Source: Arthrobacter beigongshangensis
Lineage (GTDB): Bacteria > Bacillota > Bacilli > Bacillales_A > Planococcaceae
DNA length: 64,000 nt
Reading direction: 5' to 3'
NCBI RefSeq assembly: GCF_016820585.1
Contig: NZ_JADHDX010000005.1
Location: 62,001-126,000, forward strand
Below, one piece after another: positions 38,203-47,818 of the stretch. The notes below the pieces were generated by a model. It did no database searches. It was not told where the DNA came from and saw only the letters and a list, made by a program, of their open reading frames with translations. Every line of letters begins with the position of its first letter. The first letter of the stretch is position 1. Both the position numbers and the translations under genes were made by a program.

Positions 38203-40005
38203 ATGTGTGGAATTGTTGGTTATATTGGATCAGTAGATGCAAAGGAAATCTTGTTAAAGGGACTTGAAAAATTAGAGTACCGTGGCTATGATTCAGCTGG
38301 CATCGCGCTTCGCAATGAACAAGGCATCACGGTTATAAAGGAAAAGGGACGCATTGCAGACCTACGTGCAGCCGTAGATACAGCTATTTTAGCGTCAACG
38401 GGCATTGGTCACACACGTTGGGCAACCCACGGCGTTCCCAATCAAACAAATGCACATCCTCATCAAAGTGCATCAAGCCGATTTACCCTTGTGCATAATG
38501 GTGTGATTGAGAATTATAGTTCTTTACAAAAGCAATATTTGCAAGATGTTTCAATGAGCTCTGATACAGATACAGAAGTTATCGTGCAGCTGATAGAAAC
38601 ATTCGTCGCAGGCGGAATGACAACGGAAGTGGCTTTCCGCCATACGTTAGCCTTACTGCATGGTTCCTATGCGATTGCCATGTTGGATGCTGAAGCAGCA
38701 AACACTATATTTGTTGCAAAAAATAGAAGTCCGTTGCTAATTGGCCTGGGCGAAAACTTCAATGTTGTGGCCTCTGACGCAATGGCGATGCTGCAAGTGA
38801 CAGACCGCTATGTAGAACTACATGATCAGGAAGTCGTCATTGTTCGCCAAGACACGATTGATATTATGACATTGGATGGTGCGAAAATAGCACGCGATCC
38901 ATATGTAGCCGAGCTTGATATGAGCGACATTGAAAAGGGGACCTATCCTCATTTCATGCTGAAGGAAATAGACGAACAGCCAGGTGTTATTCGGAAGATT
39001 ATTCAAATGTATGAAAATGAGCAAGGCGAACTGTCAGTGGACGCCGCTATTGTCAATGCGTGTAAGGAAGCAGACCGTTTATATATTATTGCGGCAGGTA
39101 CTAGCTATCATGCGGGTTTGATTGGCAAGCATTATTTTGAAAAAATAGCTGGCATTCCAGTAGAAGTGCATATTTCAAGCGAGTTTGGCTATAACATGCC
39201 TTTGCTGTCGGAAAAACCTTTGTTTTTATTCATTACTCAATCAGGCGAAACTGCAGACAGCCGCCAAGTATTAGTGAAAATGAAAGCACTAGGCCATCCG
39301 ACAATCACGCTAACTAACGTTCCAGGGTCGACACTTTCTCGTGAAGCAGACCATACATTACTGCTACACGCAGGTCCAGAAATTGCGGTAGCGTCGACAA
39401 AAGCCTATACTGCCCAAGTAGCTGTTCTAGCGATAGTCGCTGATGTGGTTGCACAAGGACGTGGAAAAGCGGTAGATTTTGAGTTGAAAAAAGAGCTAGC
39501 CATTGTCGCAAATGCCATTCAAACACTTGTAGATTCAAAAGAAGAGCTGGCACAAATCGCACATGAATTTTTAGCTGTGTCACGAAATGCGTTCTTCATC
39601 GGCAGAAGTCTCGATTTCTACGTAAGCTTGGAAGGCGCACTAAAGGTCAAAGAAATTTCCTATATTCAAGCAGAAGGCTTTGCTGGTGGAGAATTAAAGC
39701 ATGGGACGATTGCCCTGATCGAACAAGGCACCCCTGTTGTTGCATTAGCTACACAACAAGCCGTAAGCCCCAATATCCGTGGAAATGTCAAAGAAGTCGT
39801 TGCCAGAGGAGCTATTCCATGCATTCTATCAATGGAAGGGCTGGAAGAGGAGGGCGATCGCTTTGTACTACCAAGAGTCCATGAGTTGCTTGCACCACTT
39901 GTAGCAGTAATTCCTATGCAACTTATTAGTTACTACGCAGCACTTCAAAAGGGCTGTGACGTTGATAAGCCGAGGAATTTGGCGAAGTCAGTTACGGTGG
40001 AATGA
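38203..40005 (+). CDS. glmS: glutamine-fructose-6-phosphate aminotransferase
   Basis: Makes glucosamine-6-phosphate from fructose-6-phosphate and glutamine, the first step of cell-wall amino-sugar synthesis. The N-terminal glutaminase domain begins with the catalytic cysteine in [10 protein letters not shown]; two SIS sugar-isomerase domains follow ([14 protein letters not shown] near residue 305; [14 protein letters not shown] near residue 345). The C terminus [15 protein letters not shown] is the conserved end whose codons form the TnsD recognition site. It is 600 residues, the normal length. The ATG follows CGGAGGAAACG. No terminator lies between the stop and the transposon end 25 bases later. 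Confidence 0.97.
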   Translation: MCGIVGYIGSVDAKEILLKGLEKLEYRGYDSAGIALRNEQGITVIKEKGRIADLRAAVDTAILASTGIGHTRWATHGVPNQTNAHPHQSASSRFTLVHNGVIENYSSLQKQYLQDVSMSSDTDTEVIVQLIETFVAGGMTTEVAFRHTLALLHGSYAIAMLDAEAANTIFVAKNRSPLLIGLGENFNVVASDAMAMLQVTDRYVELHDQEVVIVRQDTIDIMTLDGAKIARDPYVAELDMSDIEKGTYPHFMLKEIDEQPGVIRKIIQMYENEQGELSVDAAIVNACKEADRLYIIAAGTSYHAGLIGKHYFEKIAGIPVEVHISSEFGYNMPLLSEKPLFLFITQSGETADSRQVLVKMKALGHPTITLTNVPGSTLSREADHTLLLHAGPEIAVASTKAYTAQVAVLAIVADVVAQGRGKAVDFELKKELAIVANAIQTLVDSKEELAQIAHEFLAVSRNAFFIGRSLDFYVSLEGALKVKEISYIQAEGFAGGELKHGTIALIEQGTPVVALATQQAVSPNIRGNVKEVVARGAIPCILSMEGLEEEGDRFVLPRVHELLAPLVAVIPMQLISYYAALQKGCDVDKPRNLAKSVTVE

Positions 40006-40029
40006 GGTTTGGTGCAGGAGGACTATAGC
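39967..40029 (+). other. attTn7-type insertion site
   Basis: The last glmS codons, which TnsD-type proteins recognise, are followed by 24 bases (40006-40029) and then the TGT of the transposon end. This spacing is as in Tn7 insertions. If TGT at 40030 is the terminus, the five-base target duplication should be ATAGC (40025-40029). Confidence 0.75.
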
Positions 40030-40040
40030 TGTTAAGTTAC

Positions 40041-40140
40041 AAAAAAGATGTATACTGGACAAAAAAGATGTATACCGGACAAAAAAGATGTATACTGGAC
40101 AAAAAAGATGTATACTGGGCGAAAAAGATATATAGTAACT
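40041..40140 (+). repeat. tandem 20-bp TnsB-binding array at the transposon right end
   Basis: Four contiguous copies of AAAAAAGATGTATACTGGAC (40041-40060, 40061-40080, 40081-40100, 40101-40120; copies differ at one position or none from the first) are followed by a degenerate fifth (40121-40140). With the preceding GAC of the neighbouring copy, the unit resembles the Tn7 TnsB site (GACAATAAAGTCTTAAACTG) as I know it. Close packing is typical of the Tn7 right end. Confidence 0.8.
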
Positions 40141-40151
40141 AAAAAAAGTGT

Positions 40152-40194
40152 AAAATCGTATTTAAAAGGGTATCCTTTTAAATACGATTTTTTT
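40152..40194 (+). terminator. long hairpin terminator between the transposon end and tnsA
   Basis: AAAATCGTATTTAAAAGG (40152-40169) pairs perfectly with CCTTTTAAATACGATTTT (40174-40191) around GTAT, followed by more T residues. Only about 27 bases separate it from tnsA. It can end glmS transcription and would also attenuate transcription entering tnsA from upstream. Confidence 0.85.
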
Positions 40195-40220
40195 ATATGG
40201 GGTAAAGGGGGGATTTTGTT

Positions 40221-41057
40221 ATGGCAAAACGGAGGAACAGTTGGACAGAGGAAAAAATTGCACGGTATATAAAAGAAGGAAGAGGAAAAGGAGAGTTGTC
40301 AGAATATATCCCGTGGCTGAAAATACAAGATTTTTCAACGAATGGAAATGCGTCACGTTTTGTAGGATGGAAAACGAAAAGGCAACATGAATTTCTCTCG
40401 AATTTGGAAAGGGATCTTTTCCTCTTATTAGAATGGGAACCCAGTGTAATCGATATTAGGGAACAATTTCCCTTAAATCGGGAAGAAACAATTTCTATTG
40501 CCGAAGCGAAAGGGATCAAACATTCAATAAATAATATTACGGATACTTTTATCGTAATGACGACAGATTTTTTTGTTACGGTAAACCAAGGTGATCATAT
40601 AGAATATATTGCGCGAACTGTGAAACCTAGTGAATCTTTGGAAGATAAAAGGGTCGTTGAAAAATTTGAAATTGAAAGAGAGTATTGGATGTCAAAAGGT
40701 ATAAATTGGGGGATTGTAACCGAAAAAGAGTTACCTAAAAATTTTTCGAGAAATATCTTATGGGCCCATAAGTACTTTTATTTAGATGATAAAGAGGATG
40801 AAAAATACGCGTTGATTTTTCTGAATATATTGACAAATAAACGCGGGAATGATGAAAATTTATTAGATGTTTGTAATCAATTTGATGCAGATTATAACAT
40901 AGAAATTGGTTCAGCATTATCCTATATAAGACACTTTGTAGCTAGGAAATTGATTTCAGTCGATATGGAAGAAATAATTACTGCAAGTAATTTAACTATT
41001 AAAGAACTGAAGATGAATGTTAGTGGGGTGGATTATTTTGATTATATTGGCAGTTAA
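40221..41057 (+). CDS. tnsA: Tn7-like transposase subunit TnsA (endonuclease)
   Basis: Restriction-enzyme-like endonuclease that cuts the 5' ends of the transposon, allowing cut-and-paste excision together with TnsB. It has 278 residues (Tn7 TnsA 273). The catalytic triad is visible as Glu63 (NLERD), Asp116 (TTDFF) and Lys135 (RTVKPSE), almost the numbering of Tn7 TnsA (Glu63, Asp114, Lys132). A C-terminal winged-helix part that contacts TnsC follows. AAAGGGGGG precedes the ATG. It is the first gene inside the right end, and its last bases overlap the tnsB start. Confidence 0.93.
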   Translation: MAKRRNSWTEEKIARYIKEGRGKGELSEYIPWLKIQDFSTNGNASRFVGWKTKRQHEFLSNLERDLFLLLEWEPSVIDIREQFPLNREETISIAEAKGIKHSINNITDTFIVMTTDFFVTVNQGDHIEYIARTVKPSESLEDKRVVEKFEIEREYWMSKGINWGIVTEKELPKNFSRNILWAHKYFYLDDKEDEKYALIFLNILTNKRGNDENLLDVCNQFDADYNIEIGSALSYIRHFVARKLISVDMEEIITASNLTIKELKMNVSGVDYFDYIGS

Positions 41058-43188
41058 TGAACTAATTAAGGATATGGATTCTGATAAAACCTTTAGATTA
41101 CTTTGGATTGATGAAAATAATTTTTTTTCATATGCAATTGATATAGAGGATAAAAAAGCGTTACCCTTTGTACTTGGTGTAAAAGAAATTAGTCAGGGAT
41201 TGATAGATAAAACATATACCAAACTAGATTACGATAATTCTGCTACCGCGTTATACAATTTAGATTTAACTGATAAGGAGTTAATGTATAGGGATAATTC
41301 ATGGAACATTATTAAAGATTTGGTACAAGATGAACCATCTATATATAGACAAAAGGAGCGTGGGCAATATATTAAAAAACTTGTTGAGGAGAATGTTTGT
41401 ACCAAAAGTACTGCATATAAGTATTTAAGAAGATATTGGCAAAAAGGAAAGACTATTAATTGTCTTATACCAGACTACAGTAACTCCGGAGGTAGGAATA
41501 TAAATAAAAAAAGTAGTGATTTAAAGAGGGGGGTCCCACGAAAAAGTAATAGTATTGGAATTAATGTTACAGAAGAGACCAGGGAAATCTTCAAAAAGGC
41601 AATAAAAAAATATTACTTTAGTGATAAAAAAAACTCCATGGCATACGCATATAAAATGATGATTAAAGAATTTTATGCTTACCAAGTTCGTTATGAAAAT
41701 GGTGTAAAACATGTTGTAATAGAAGATGAAAACAAAATACCTACAATTCGCCAATTTAGATATTGGTATAACAAGGAATTTGGTATTAAGCAAACAATAG
41801 TTAATCGCCAGGGGAAAAAGAAGTTTGAACGTGATCACAGACAAGTGCTCGGTTCATCTACATACGAGACCATTGGACCGGGATCAAGATACCAAATTGA
41901 TGCAACAATTGGTAATCTGTATCTTATTTCTAGCTATAAATCGGATTGGATAATTGGTAGACCCATTATTTACTTTGTTGTTGATGTTTTTACGCATATG
42001 ATCACTGGAACATATATTGGACTAGAAGGACCCTCATGGGCGGGGATGATGATGGCAATTGAAAACGCAACAACCGATAAGGTCGAGTTTTGTAGTAAAT
42101 ATGGTATCGAAATAACTAATGAATGGTGGCCATCAGCACATTTGCCGGAAATTATAGTAGGTGATAGGGGTGAATTAGAGGGCTATCAGGTTAACAATAT
42201 AATAAATGGACTGAATGTTTCAATTGAAAACAACCCATCATTTCGTCCCGATTGGAAAGGTATAGTCGAAAAGTTATTTGATACCTCACAAGAAAAGATT
42301 AAACCATTTTTGCCTGGATATATACAAACTGATTTTGGGGAAAGGGGTGCCGAAGATTATAGGTTACAAGCAAAATTAACACTGGAGCAATATACAAAAA
42401 TTATCATCAATTTCATTCTGCATTACAACAAAAATTACTATATGAAAGATTATCCAAGGGATGTATCCATGATTGAAGCTGACGTTAAACCAACACCAAA
42501 TGAGATTTGGAAATGGGGAATTAGAAATAGGGCTGGAAAGTTAAGAAAAGCGGATACCGATACGGTTAGATTTTACCTGATGCCAAGGGATAAGGCAACC
42601 GTCACCCCTAAAGGGATTAGATTTAAAGGAATGCTATATAGTTGCGAGACTGCCATAAAAGAATCATGGTTTATAGTTGCTAGAAATAAGAGGAGTTGGA
42701 AAGTCGATATATCTTATGATCCGCGGAATGTGAATAATATCTATATTCATACCCAAAATGAGAATCTGTTTGAACTGTGTTCGCTTTTAGAACACCAAGA
42801 TAGATATAAAGACAAGATAATCGAAGAAGTTGAACAACTAATAGATACTGAAGGAAATAATTTTAAAAACGAGGCACATAATCTGCTTCAAGAGGAAATT
42901 AACTTATATAGCAGCATTGAATCAATAGTTGAGAATTCAATAAAAAGTGCGAATGAAACCCAAACTAGAATGTTAACTAAAGCGCAAAAAACCAAAAGTA
43001 TTCGCGAGAATAGACAAATTGAAAAAACACTTCAACGGAGTAAAGAAGCCTTTCATCTGACAATGGCCAATGAAAATTACGAAGAAGAAACAATTGAATT
43101 TAATGATGTTAGTGAAAATAATAGTGAACTCAAAAATCAGTCGATTATGGATTTATTTAATAAAAAAAGAGGGGAAAAAAATGAATAA
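41038..43188 (+). CDS. tnsB: Tn7-like transposase subunit TnsB (DDE integrase)
   Basis: RNase H-fold transposase that binds the end repeats and joins 3' ends to the target. From the TTG at 41038 the DDE residues are Asp288 (YQIDAT), Asp376 (IVGDRG) and Glu411 (KGIVEK); the spacings of 88 and 35 are the same as in Tn7 TnsB. The frame opens at ATG 41017 with an odd hydrophobic lead; GGGGTGG (41026-41032) instead points to TTG 41038 or TTG 41047. It is about 716 residues (Tn7 TnsB 702). It overlaps tnsA upstream and tnsC by eight bases downstream. N-terminal helix-turn-helix and C-terminal TnsC-binding tail are expected. Confidence 0.93.
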   Translation: MIILAVNELIKDMDSDKTFRLLWIDENNFFSYAIDIEDKKALPFVLGVKEISQGLIDKTYTKLDYDNSATALYNLDLTDKELMYRDNSWNIIKDLVQDEPSIYRQKERGQYIKKLVEENVCTKSTAYKYLRRYWQKGKTINCLIPDYSNSGGRNINKKSSDLKRGVPRKSNSIGINVTEETREIFKKAIKKYYFSDKKNSMAYAYKMMIKEFYAYQVRYENGVKHVVIEDENKIPTIRQFRYWYNKEFGIKQTIVNRQGKKKFERDHRQVLGSSTYETIGPGSRYQIDATIGNLYLISSYKSDWIIGRPIIYFVVDVFTHMITGTYIGLEGPSWAGMMMAIENATTDKVEFCSKYGIEITNEWWPSAHLPEIIVGDRGELEGYQVNNIINGLNVSIENNPSFRPDWKGIVEKLFDTSQEKIKPFLPGYIQTDFGERGAEDYRLQAKLTLEQYTKIIINFILHYNKNYYMKDYPRDVSMIEADVKPTPNEIWKWGIRNRAGKLRKADTDTVRFYLMPRDKATVTPKGIRFKGMLYSCETAIKESWFIVARNKRSWKVDISYDPRNVNNIYIHTQNENLFELCSLLEHQDRYKDKIIEEVEQLIDTEGNNFKNEAHNLLQEEINLYSSIESIVENSIKSANETQTRMLTKAQKTKSIRENRQIEKTLQRSKEAFHLTMANENYEEETIEFNDVSENNSELKNQSIMDLFNKKRGEKNE

Positions 43189-44818
43189 ATCTAAAACCGT
43201 GGTATTAGACAGTGGAATAGAAGTTCCAGTAGCTATGTATCAGGAACAAGGGTTAATTGACTATAAAGGAAATCCGCTTATAGAAGCATTACCATTCATT
43301 TTATCCAGGGAAGAGGCATTTGACCAACTAAGTTTTTTACCCCCGTATCATAAGAATGAAAGAAATTTATCTATACAACATCGTTATCACGCTTTATTGC
43401 GTTTGACCCAATTTTTTCAGCCAATAGGGCAAACTTTGGAGTTAGAGCAGAGGTTTTCCCGACTTATTCGATATGGCTATGTGAATAGGAATCCATTACA
43501 AAAGCAGCATATTCAAGTTCTGAATGAACTACACGATAAATTGATAAATAAGGATGAACTTGTATTATCTCCAGATATTCGTACATCGGCTTCAAGTTTT
43601 ACACTAATAGGATTTCCAGGAATCGGTAAAACGTCTGCAATTGAAAGGATAGTCTCTCTGTATCCTCAAGTGATATTACATCAGCATCCAATAAATATTA
43701 TTCAAATTGTTTGGCTTAAGTTAAATTGTCCTCATGATGGTTCGTTGAAAACACTATGCATGAACTTCTTTCAAAAAATAGATATGTTGATTGGGACAAA
43801 TTATTATGAGCGGTACGGTAGGAAAATTAACTCAATAAGTTCTATGGTAATAAGAATGGGGCAAATTGCACGTTTACATTCAATTGGAGTCTTAATTATC
43901 GATGAAATTCAGCATTTATTATCTGCAAAAGGGAGTGCATCTGAGCCGATGATGAACTTCTTTGTAACGTTGGTTAATGAAATTGGTATTCCAGTTATGT
44001 TTATAGGAACAATGAAGGCAAAGGCTTTATTGCAAAAGGATTTTAGGCAAGCCCGCAGAAGTAGTGGACAAGGTGATATGGTTTGGCAACAAATGAATAA
44101 AGATGACAATTGGAATGTTCTTATCACTAGTATGTGGGACTATCTATGGACTAAGGAATCAGTGGAGCTTAACGAAGAAATGAACGAAATCATATACAAA
44201 GAAAGTCAGGCAATTATAGATGTCGCAATTAAACTATTTATACTGGCACAATCAAGGGCTATTGAAAGTGGTATGGAAAAAGTAACACCTCAATTAATTA
44301 GAAAGGTTGCAAAAGAGGATTTAATGATTATGCGACCCTTGTTGGATGCCCTTGAATCGGGGAATGTAAGTGAAATCGCTAAATATGAAGATATTATTCC
44401 CATGGATATCGAAGAATATATAGAAAATCGAATTCCGATTATAGATATTAAACAACAAGCACAAATCAAGAAAGAAAAAATTAAACAAACTGGGTTAATG
44501 AAAGAAGTTACAAATCAAGAAAAACTAATTATATCTTTAGTTAGTATGGGGATAGATGCGGAAATTGCGGAAAATGCAACTAAGTATGTAATGAAAAAAT
44601 CTCCCGATTTAACAATCAAGGAATTAATGATAGAAGTAATTCAGTATATAGATAGGATGGACGAAAAAAAACAAAGTAAAAGAAATATCAAAAACAAACC
44701 AGCAAATAATAAATTACAAATAATAATTGAAAATGGGAAAAAGAATAAAAAGTCCGCTTATGAGGCATTAATGGATAAGGGGTATATAAAGAATCCTTTC
44801 AATGACTTTATAAGTTAG
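43181..44818 (+). CDS. tnsC: Tn7-like transposition regulator TnsC (AAA+ ATPase)
   Basis: ATP-dependent matchmaker between the target selector TnsD and the TnsAB transposase. Walker A GFPGIGKT lies at residues 144-151 and Walker B VLIIDEIQ with Asp241/Glu242. It has 545 residues (Tn7 TnsC 555). The frame extends to 43070 inside tnsB, but ATG 43181 follows GAGGGG and overlaps tnsB by eight bases. The C-terminal 100 residues are lysine-rich with low-complexity stretches. It is followed by tnsD after 14 bases. All residues needed for ATP hydrolysis appear present. Confidence 0.93.
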   Translation: MNKSKTVVLDSGIEVPVAMYQEQGLIDYKGNPLIEALPFILSREEAFDQLSFLPPYHKNERNLSIQHRYHALLRLTQFFQPIGQTLELEQRFSRLIRYGYVNRNPLQKQHIQVLNELHDKLINKDELVLSPDIRTSASSFTLIGFPGIGKTSAIERIVSLYPQVILHQHPINIIQIVWLKLNCPHDGSLKTLCMNFFQKIDMLIGTNYYERYGRKINSISSMVIRMGQIARLHSIGVLIIDEIQHLLSAKGSASEPMMNFFVTLVNEIGIPVMFIGTMKAKALLQKDFRQARRSSGQGDMVWQQMNKDDNWNVLITSMWDYLWTKESVELNEEMNEIIYKESQAIIDVAIKLFILAQSRAIESGMEKVTPQLIRKVAKEDLMIMRPLLDALESGNVSEIAKYEDIIPMDIEEYIENRIPIIDIKQQAQIKKEKIKQTGLMKEVTNQEKLIISLVSMGIDAEIAENATKYVMKKSPDLTIKELMIEVIQYIDRMDEKKQSKRNIKNKPANNKLQIIIENGKKNKKSAYEALMDKGYIKNPFNDFIS

Positions 44819-44832
44819 GAGCGATTTAAAAT

Positions 44833-46653
44833 ATGTTAGCTTATTTTCCAACTATATATAAAGATGAACTCATATATAGCATGCTGAGTAGATATCACCA
44901 TCGTTCGGGGAACGGAACCCTTAAGGAATCTACAATGGATTTATTTGGAGAAAGTAATGCGTATATTATTCCCGACTTAACAACTAAGTTAAGGGCGTTA
45001 GTATGCAGGGTTGGTCAATTTCATAAAGTAAACATCGACGATTGGATTAATAATCACACTTTATATAATTATTATACAAATTTTAACACTAAAAATATTA
45101 AACAGGCTGTTAGGTTTTATATGGTAAATGGTGATGGAGAAAATAAATTACATTATTTAACTGGTCAAATGGCGACTACTATAAAAGAACCCCTATTTTT
45201 TCGATATTGTCCTGAATGTCTAAAAATAGATATACAAAAAAATGGGGAAACTTATTGGCGAACATATCATCAATTACCCAGTGTATTTGTTTGTCTTGAA
45301 CATGAAGTTCCATTAGCGGATAGTAAAGTAAAGATTAGACCAGATAATTCAATACTTTCCCATCCTAGTATTGAAAATTGCCAAACTAAGTATGAACATG
45401 ATTTCATAAAGCTCAAAAGTTTATGGTTTTACATAATTGGTGAGGAAAGTTATAAAGTAACAATCAAAAATTATGACTTCGACCAGATAAAATTATTTGG
45501 AATTTACCATTATCTTTTGCGGAAAAAGGGATATATGAAATCTAAAGGAACAACTAATCAAATTAAATTAAGAGAAGATTTTATTAACTTTTTTGGAATA
45601 GAATTTTTAGAAATGATGCAATCATTACCATGCGGTGTTGATGGAAAGTGTTGGTTGAAAGCTATAACCAGAAAACACAGAAAATCATTTCATCCAGTAA
45701 GGCACTTATTATTAATCCACTTTTTAGGTGAATCAGTAGATACAATTTATCAAAATGCAAATAAGTTATATCATCCATTTGGTGAAGGTCCATATTTATG
45801 TTTAAATCCCGCGGCAAATCACTATCTTATGCCTGTTCTATTAAATTTAAAGGTGACATGGTGCAAAGATACTAAAAGACCAGTTGGCACCTTTTCCTGT
45901 ACATGTGGCTTTGTTTATTCCCGTAGAGGACCTGATGAAATGCCAGGTGACAAAACAAAAATAGGACGTATTAAAGAATTCGGCGAAATATGGTTGGAAG
46001 AACTACAACAATTAGTTGAAAAAGAAAAGTTGAGTTATCGTGCATGTTCAAAAATACTAAAGGTTGATATCAACACAATCATTAAGTATTCTAAGCCTCG
46101 AAAAAATAAACCTATTGGTGTGAAAATTATCACGACATGTAATTCAAAGCAACAATGGCTAGACTTAATAAAACATTATCCATCATTATCAAAAACTGAA
46201 CTCAGAAAAAAGAATCCAGCAATTTACATGCGGATTTATAGGAATGATAAGGAATGGTTGAAAAATAATTCGCCAGTTACTAATGTAAATGTTATTACTA
46301 CCAACAGAGGAGATTGGATAAATAGGGATCTCCAAGTACTGGATGAAGTAAAAAAAGCATTAAAAGATTTATACTCTAAAGAAAAGCCTGTTAGAATAAC
46401 TGTAAGTAGTATTGGAAAAGCGATTAATCAGAAATCCCTTTTGGAGAAAAAAGCAGATAGGCTGCCATTGACAATGGAATTCATTGATACCGTCAAAGAA
46501 ACCGTAGAGGATTTTCAAAAAAGACGAATTAAATGGGCGGTGAACCAGTTAGCGGATGAGAAACTTGAAGTATGGAAAATAATGCGTAGAGCCGGTCTGA
46601 AGAGTGAATTTTATCCCAGTTTGGCAGATGAAATATTACATTACTTAAAATAA
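44833..46653 (+). CDS. tnsD: Tn7-like target selector TnsD (TniQ family)
   Basis: Sequence-specific DNA-binding protein that directs insertion to attTn7. The N-terminal TniQ domain begins FPTIYKDELIYSMLSRYHHRSG, and a CCCH zinc finger is formed by Cys126, Cys129, Cys154 and His157 (CPEC, then CLEH). A second cysteine cluster SCTCGFVYSRR lies near residue 360, and helix-turn-helix-like segments follow. It has 606 residues, longer than Tn7 TnsD (508). Location immediately downstream of glmS fits a glmS-targeting TnsD. GGAGCG precedes the ATG. No tnsE follows. Confidence 0.92.
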   Translation: MLAYFPTIYKDELIYSMLSRYHHRSGNGTLKESTMDLFGESNAYIIPDLTTKLRALVCRVGQFHKVNIDDWINNHTLYNYYTNFNTKNIKQAVRFYMVNGDGENKLHYLTGQMATTIKEPLFFRYCPECLKIDIQKNGETYWRTYHQLPSVFVCLEHEVPLADSKVKIRPDNSILSHPSIENCQTKYEHDFIKLKSLWFYIIGEESYKVTIKNYDFDQIKLFGIYHYLLRKKGYMKSKGTTNQIKLREDFINFFGIEFLEMMQSLPCGVDGKCWLKAITRKHRKSFHPVRHLLLIHFLGESVDTIYQNANKLYHPFGEGPYLCLNPAANHYLMPVLLNLKVTWCKDTKRPVGTFSCTCGFVYSRRGPDEMPGDKTKIGRIKEFGEIWLEELQQLVEKEKLSYRACSKILKVDINTIIKYSKPRKNKPIGVKIITTCNSKQQWLDLIKHYPSLSKTELRKKNPAIYMRIYRNDKEWLKNNSPVTNVNVITTNRGDWINRDLQVLDEVKKALKDLYSKEKPVRITVSSIGKAINQKSLLEKKADRLPLTMEFIDTVKETVEDFQKRRIKWAVNQLADEKLEVWKIMRRAGLKSEFYPSLADEILHYLK

Positions 46654-47061
46654 TGCAATGTCTAATCCGTAAAGTTGCATACACTGTAGATTCAATTAAG
46701 GACAGTACTGTTGTAATCATATTTACTTTAACCCAAAAGGGAATTTTTCAGTGTTGGGCTCCCTATTCAGTATCGTAGATTTGCACTGTACAAGGCAAGG
46801 AAGGAGCGCGAAAATCATATTTGCTGTATTCAATAAGTTCCAGTTCTAAATTTGGGTAACAGCGTTTAGATCTTTAACTGCTGTCTAGTTACATTATAAT
46901 TGGTAATTTGACATTATAGTTGGTCCCAATTGCACCTTCAAAAGGAGTAAAAAAATTTTAAAAGCCTAACAAAATCAGTTAGATGGTTAGTAAATCACAA
47001 ATTTAAGCTAGAAACTGACTACCGATATTATTGTCGGTTATTTTACTATAAAGCTGCGTAT
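46654..47061 (+). other. non-coding junction between tnsD and cargo
   Basis: About 400 bases with no convincing gene. It contains two 14-base near-identical segments, ACATTATAATTGGT (46891-46904) and ACATTATAGTTGGT (46911-46924), exactly 20 bases apart. A small hairpin ACCGA/TCGGT lies near 47020. No copy of the glmS-side TnsB unit is seen here. Confidence 0.45.
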
Positions 47062-47109
47062 AAAAAAATCGTTTTCAAGGGGTTCATTTCTCCTGAAAAC
47101 GATTTTTTT
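47062..47109. terminator. strong bidirectional terminator
   Basis: AAAAAAATCGTTTTCA (47062-47077) pairs with TGAAAACGATTTTTTT (47094-47109), with an inner AGGGG/CTCCT stem. It can end tnsABCD transcription on the plus strand and the ResA-like gene on the minus strand. Confidence 0.9.
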
Positions 47110-47205
47110 ATTTCTAACTGTTTTGAAAATCGAGAAATAAAGAAAATAAATCCCCTTTTGTTATTATTTACTAGTCTTTAACTGACAATACCGAAATAAA
47201 GGTAG

Positions 47206-47742
47206 TTAACCGGGTTTAATCTGCTCCATATAACCTTTAATATCGTTTTCCGACATTTCCCCTGTTATTATTTTTTCAATCTTACCTTCCGGGTTGATAA
47301 GTAAGGTGGTAGGCAAAGGTTTGACATTATACGCCTGCATTACACTTTTTGTTGTATCAATTAAGGTCGGAAACGTCATGCCATATTGTTCGACGAATGC
47401 CTGGACTTTCAAATCAGATTCAGCAATATTTACAGCTAATATTTGAACTCCTTGATCTTTATATACCTCATACTGACGCCCCATGGCAGGCATTTCCTTT
47501 TTACAAGGAGCACACCAAGTACCCCAAAAGTTTAAAAAGACCCCTTGTCCCTTATACTCTGATAACTGATGTTCTATCCCATCCAAATCAACAAGCGCAA
47601 AGTCTGGAGCATAATCACCGACCTCTAAAACATCATATTTCTCTTTTGTCACACTTGTGTATATTGTAAAGACAATGGCTGCCGCCAGAACGGACAATAT
47701 TATGATACGGGTAATAAAACGGTTCCTTTTTTTGTCATTCAT
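47206..47742 (-). CDS. ResA/TlpA-like thiol-disulfide oxidoreductase
   Basis: A 178-residue protein with an N-terminal membrane anchor (residues 10-28) and an extracytoplasmic thioredoxin-like domain of the TlpA/ResA class. The redox site is WCAPC (Cys77, Cys80), and the cis-proline is in KPLPTTLLI. ResA of Bacillus subtilis reduces apocytochrome c. The frame extends upstream to 47817, but ATG 47742 follows AAAGGGG. It is divergent from the two-component genes, with mirrored promoter sites between them. In this cargo it would use reductant from the CcdA-type proteins at 50979 and 51793. Confidence 0.88.
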   Translation of the reverse strand: MNDKKRNRFITRIIILSVLAAAIVFTIYTSVTKEKYDVLEVGDYAPDFALVDLDGIEHQLSEYKGQGVFLNFWGTWCAPCKKEMPAMGRQYEVYKDQGVQILAVNIAESDLKVQAFVEQYGMTFPTLIDTTKSVMQAYNVKPLPTTLLINPEGKIEKIITGEMSENDIKGYMEQIKPG

Positions 47743-47818
47743 TATTATATGCCCCTTTCGAGACCCTTCAGGACACCAATCGCACGCCTGGGATGTCTTC
47801 GTTATGATTATAACCACT

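Noticed and set aside
40048-40272. 74-codon frame with repeated peptide units over the transposon end
   Set aside because: It is a translation of the 20-bp TnsB-site array (non-multiple of three repeat) and lacks a ribosome site.
41017-41037. Upstream ATG giving TnsB a hydrophobic N terminus
   Set aside because: It has no well-placed ribosome site; GGGGTGG points to the TTG at 41038 or 41047, and TnsB is not a membrane protein.
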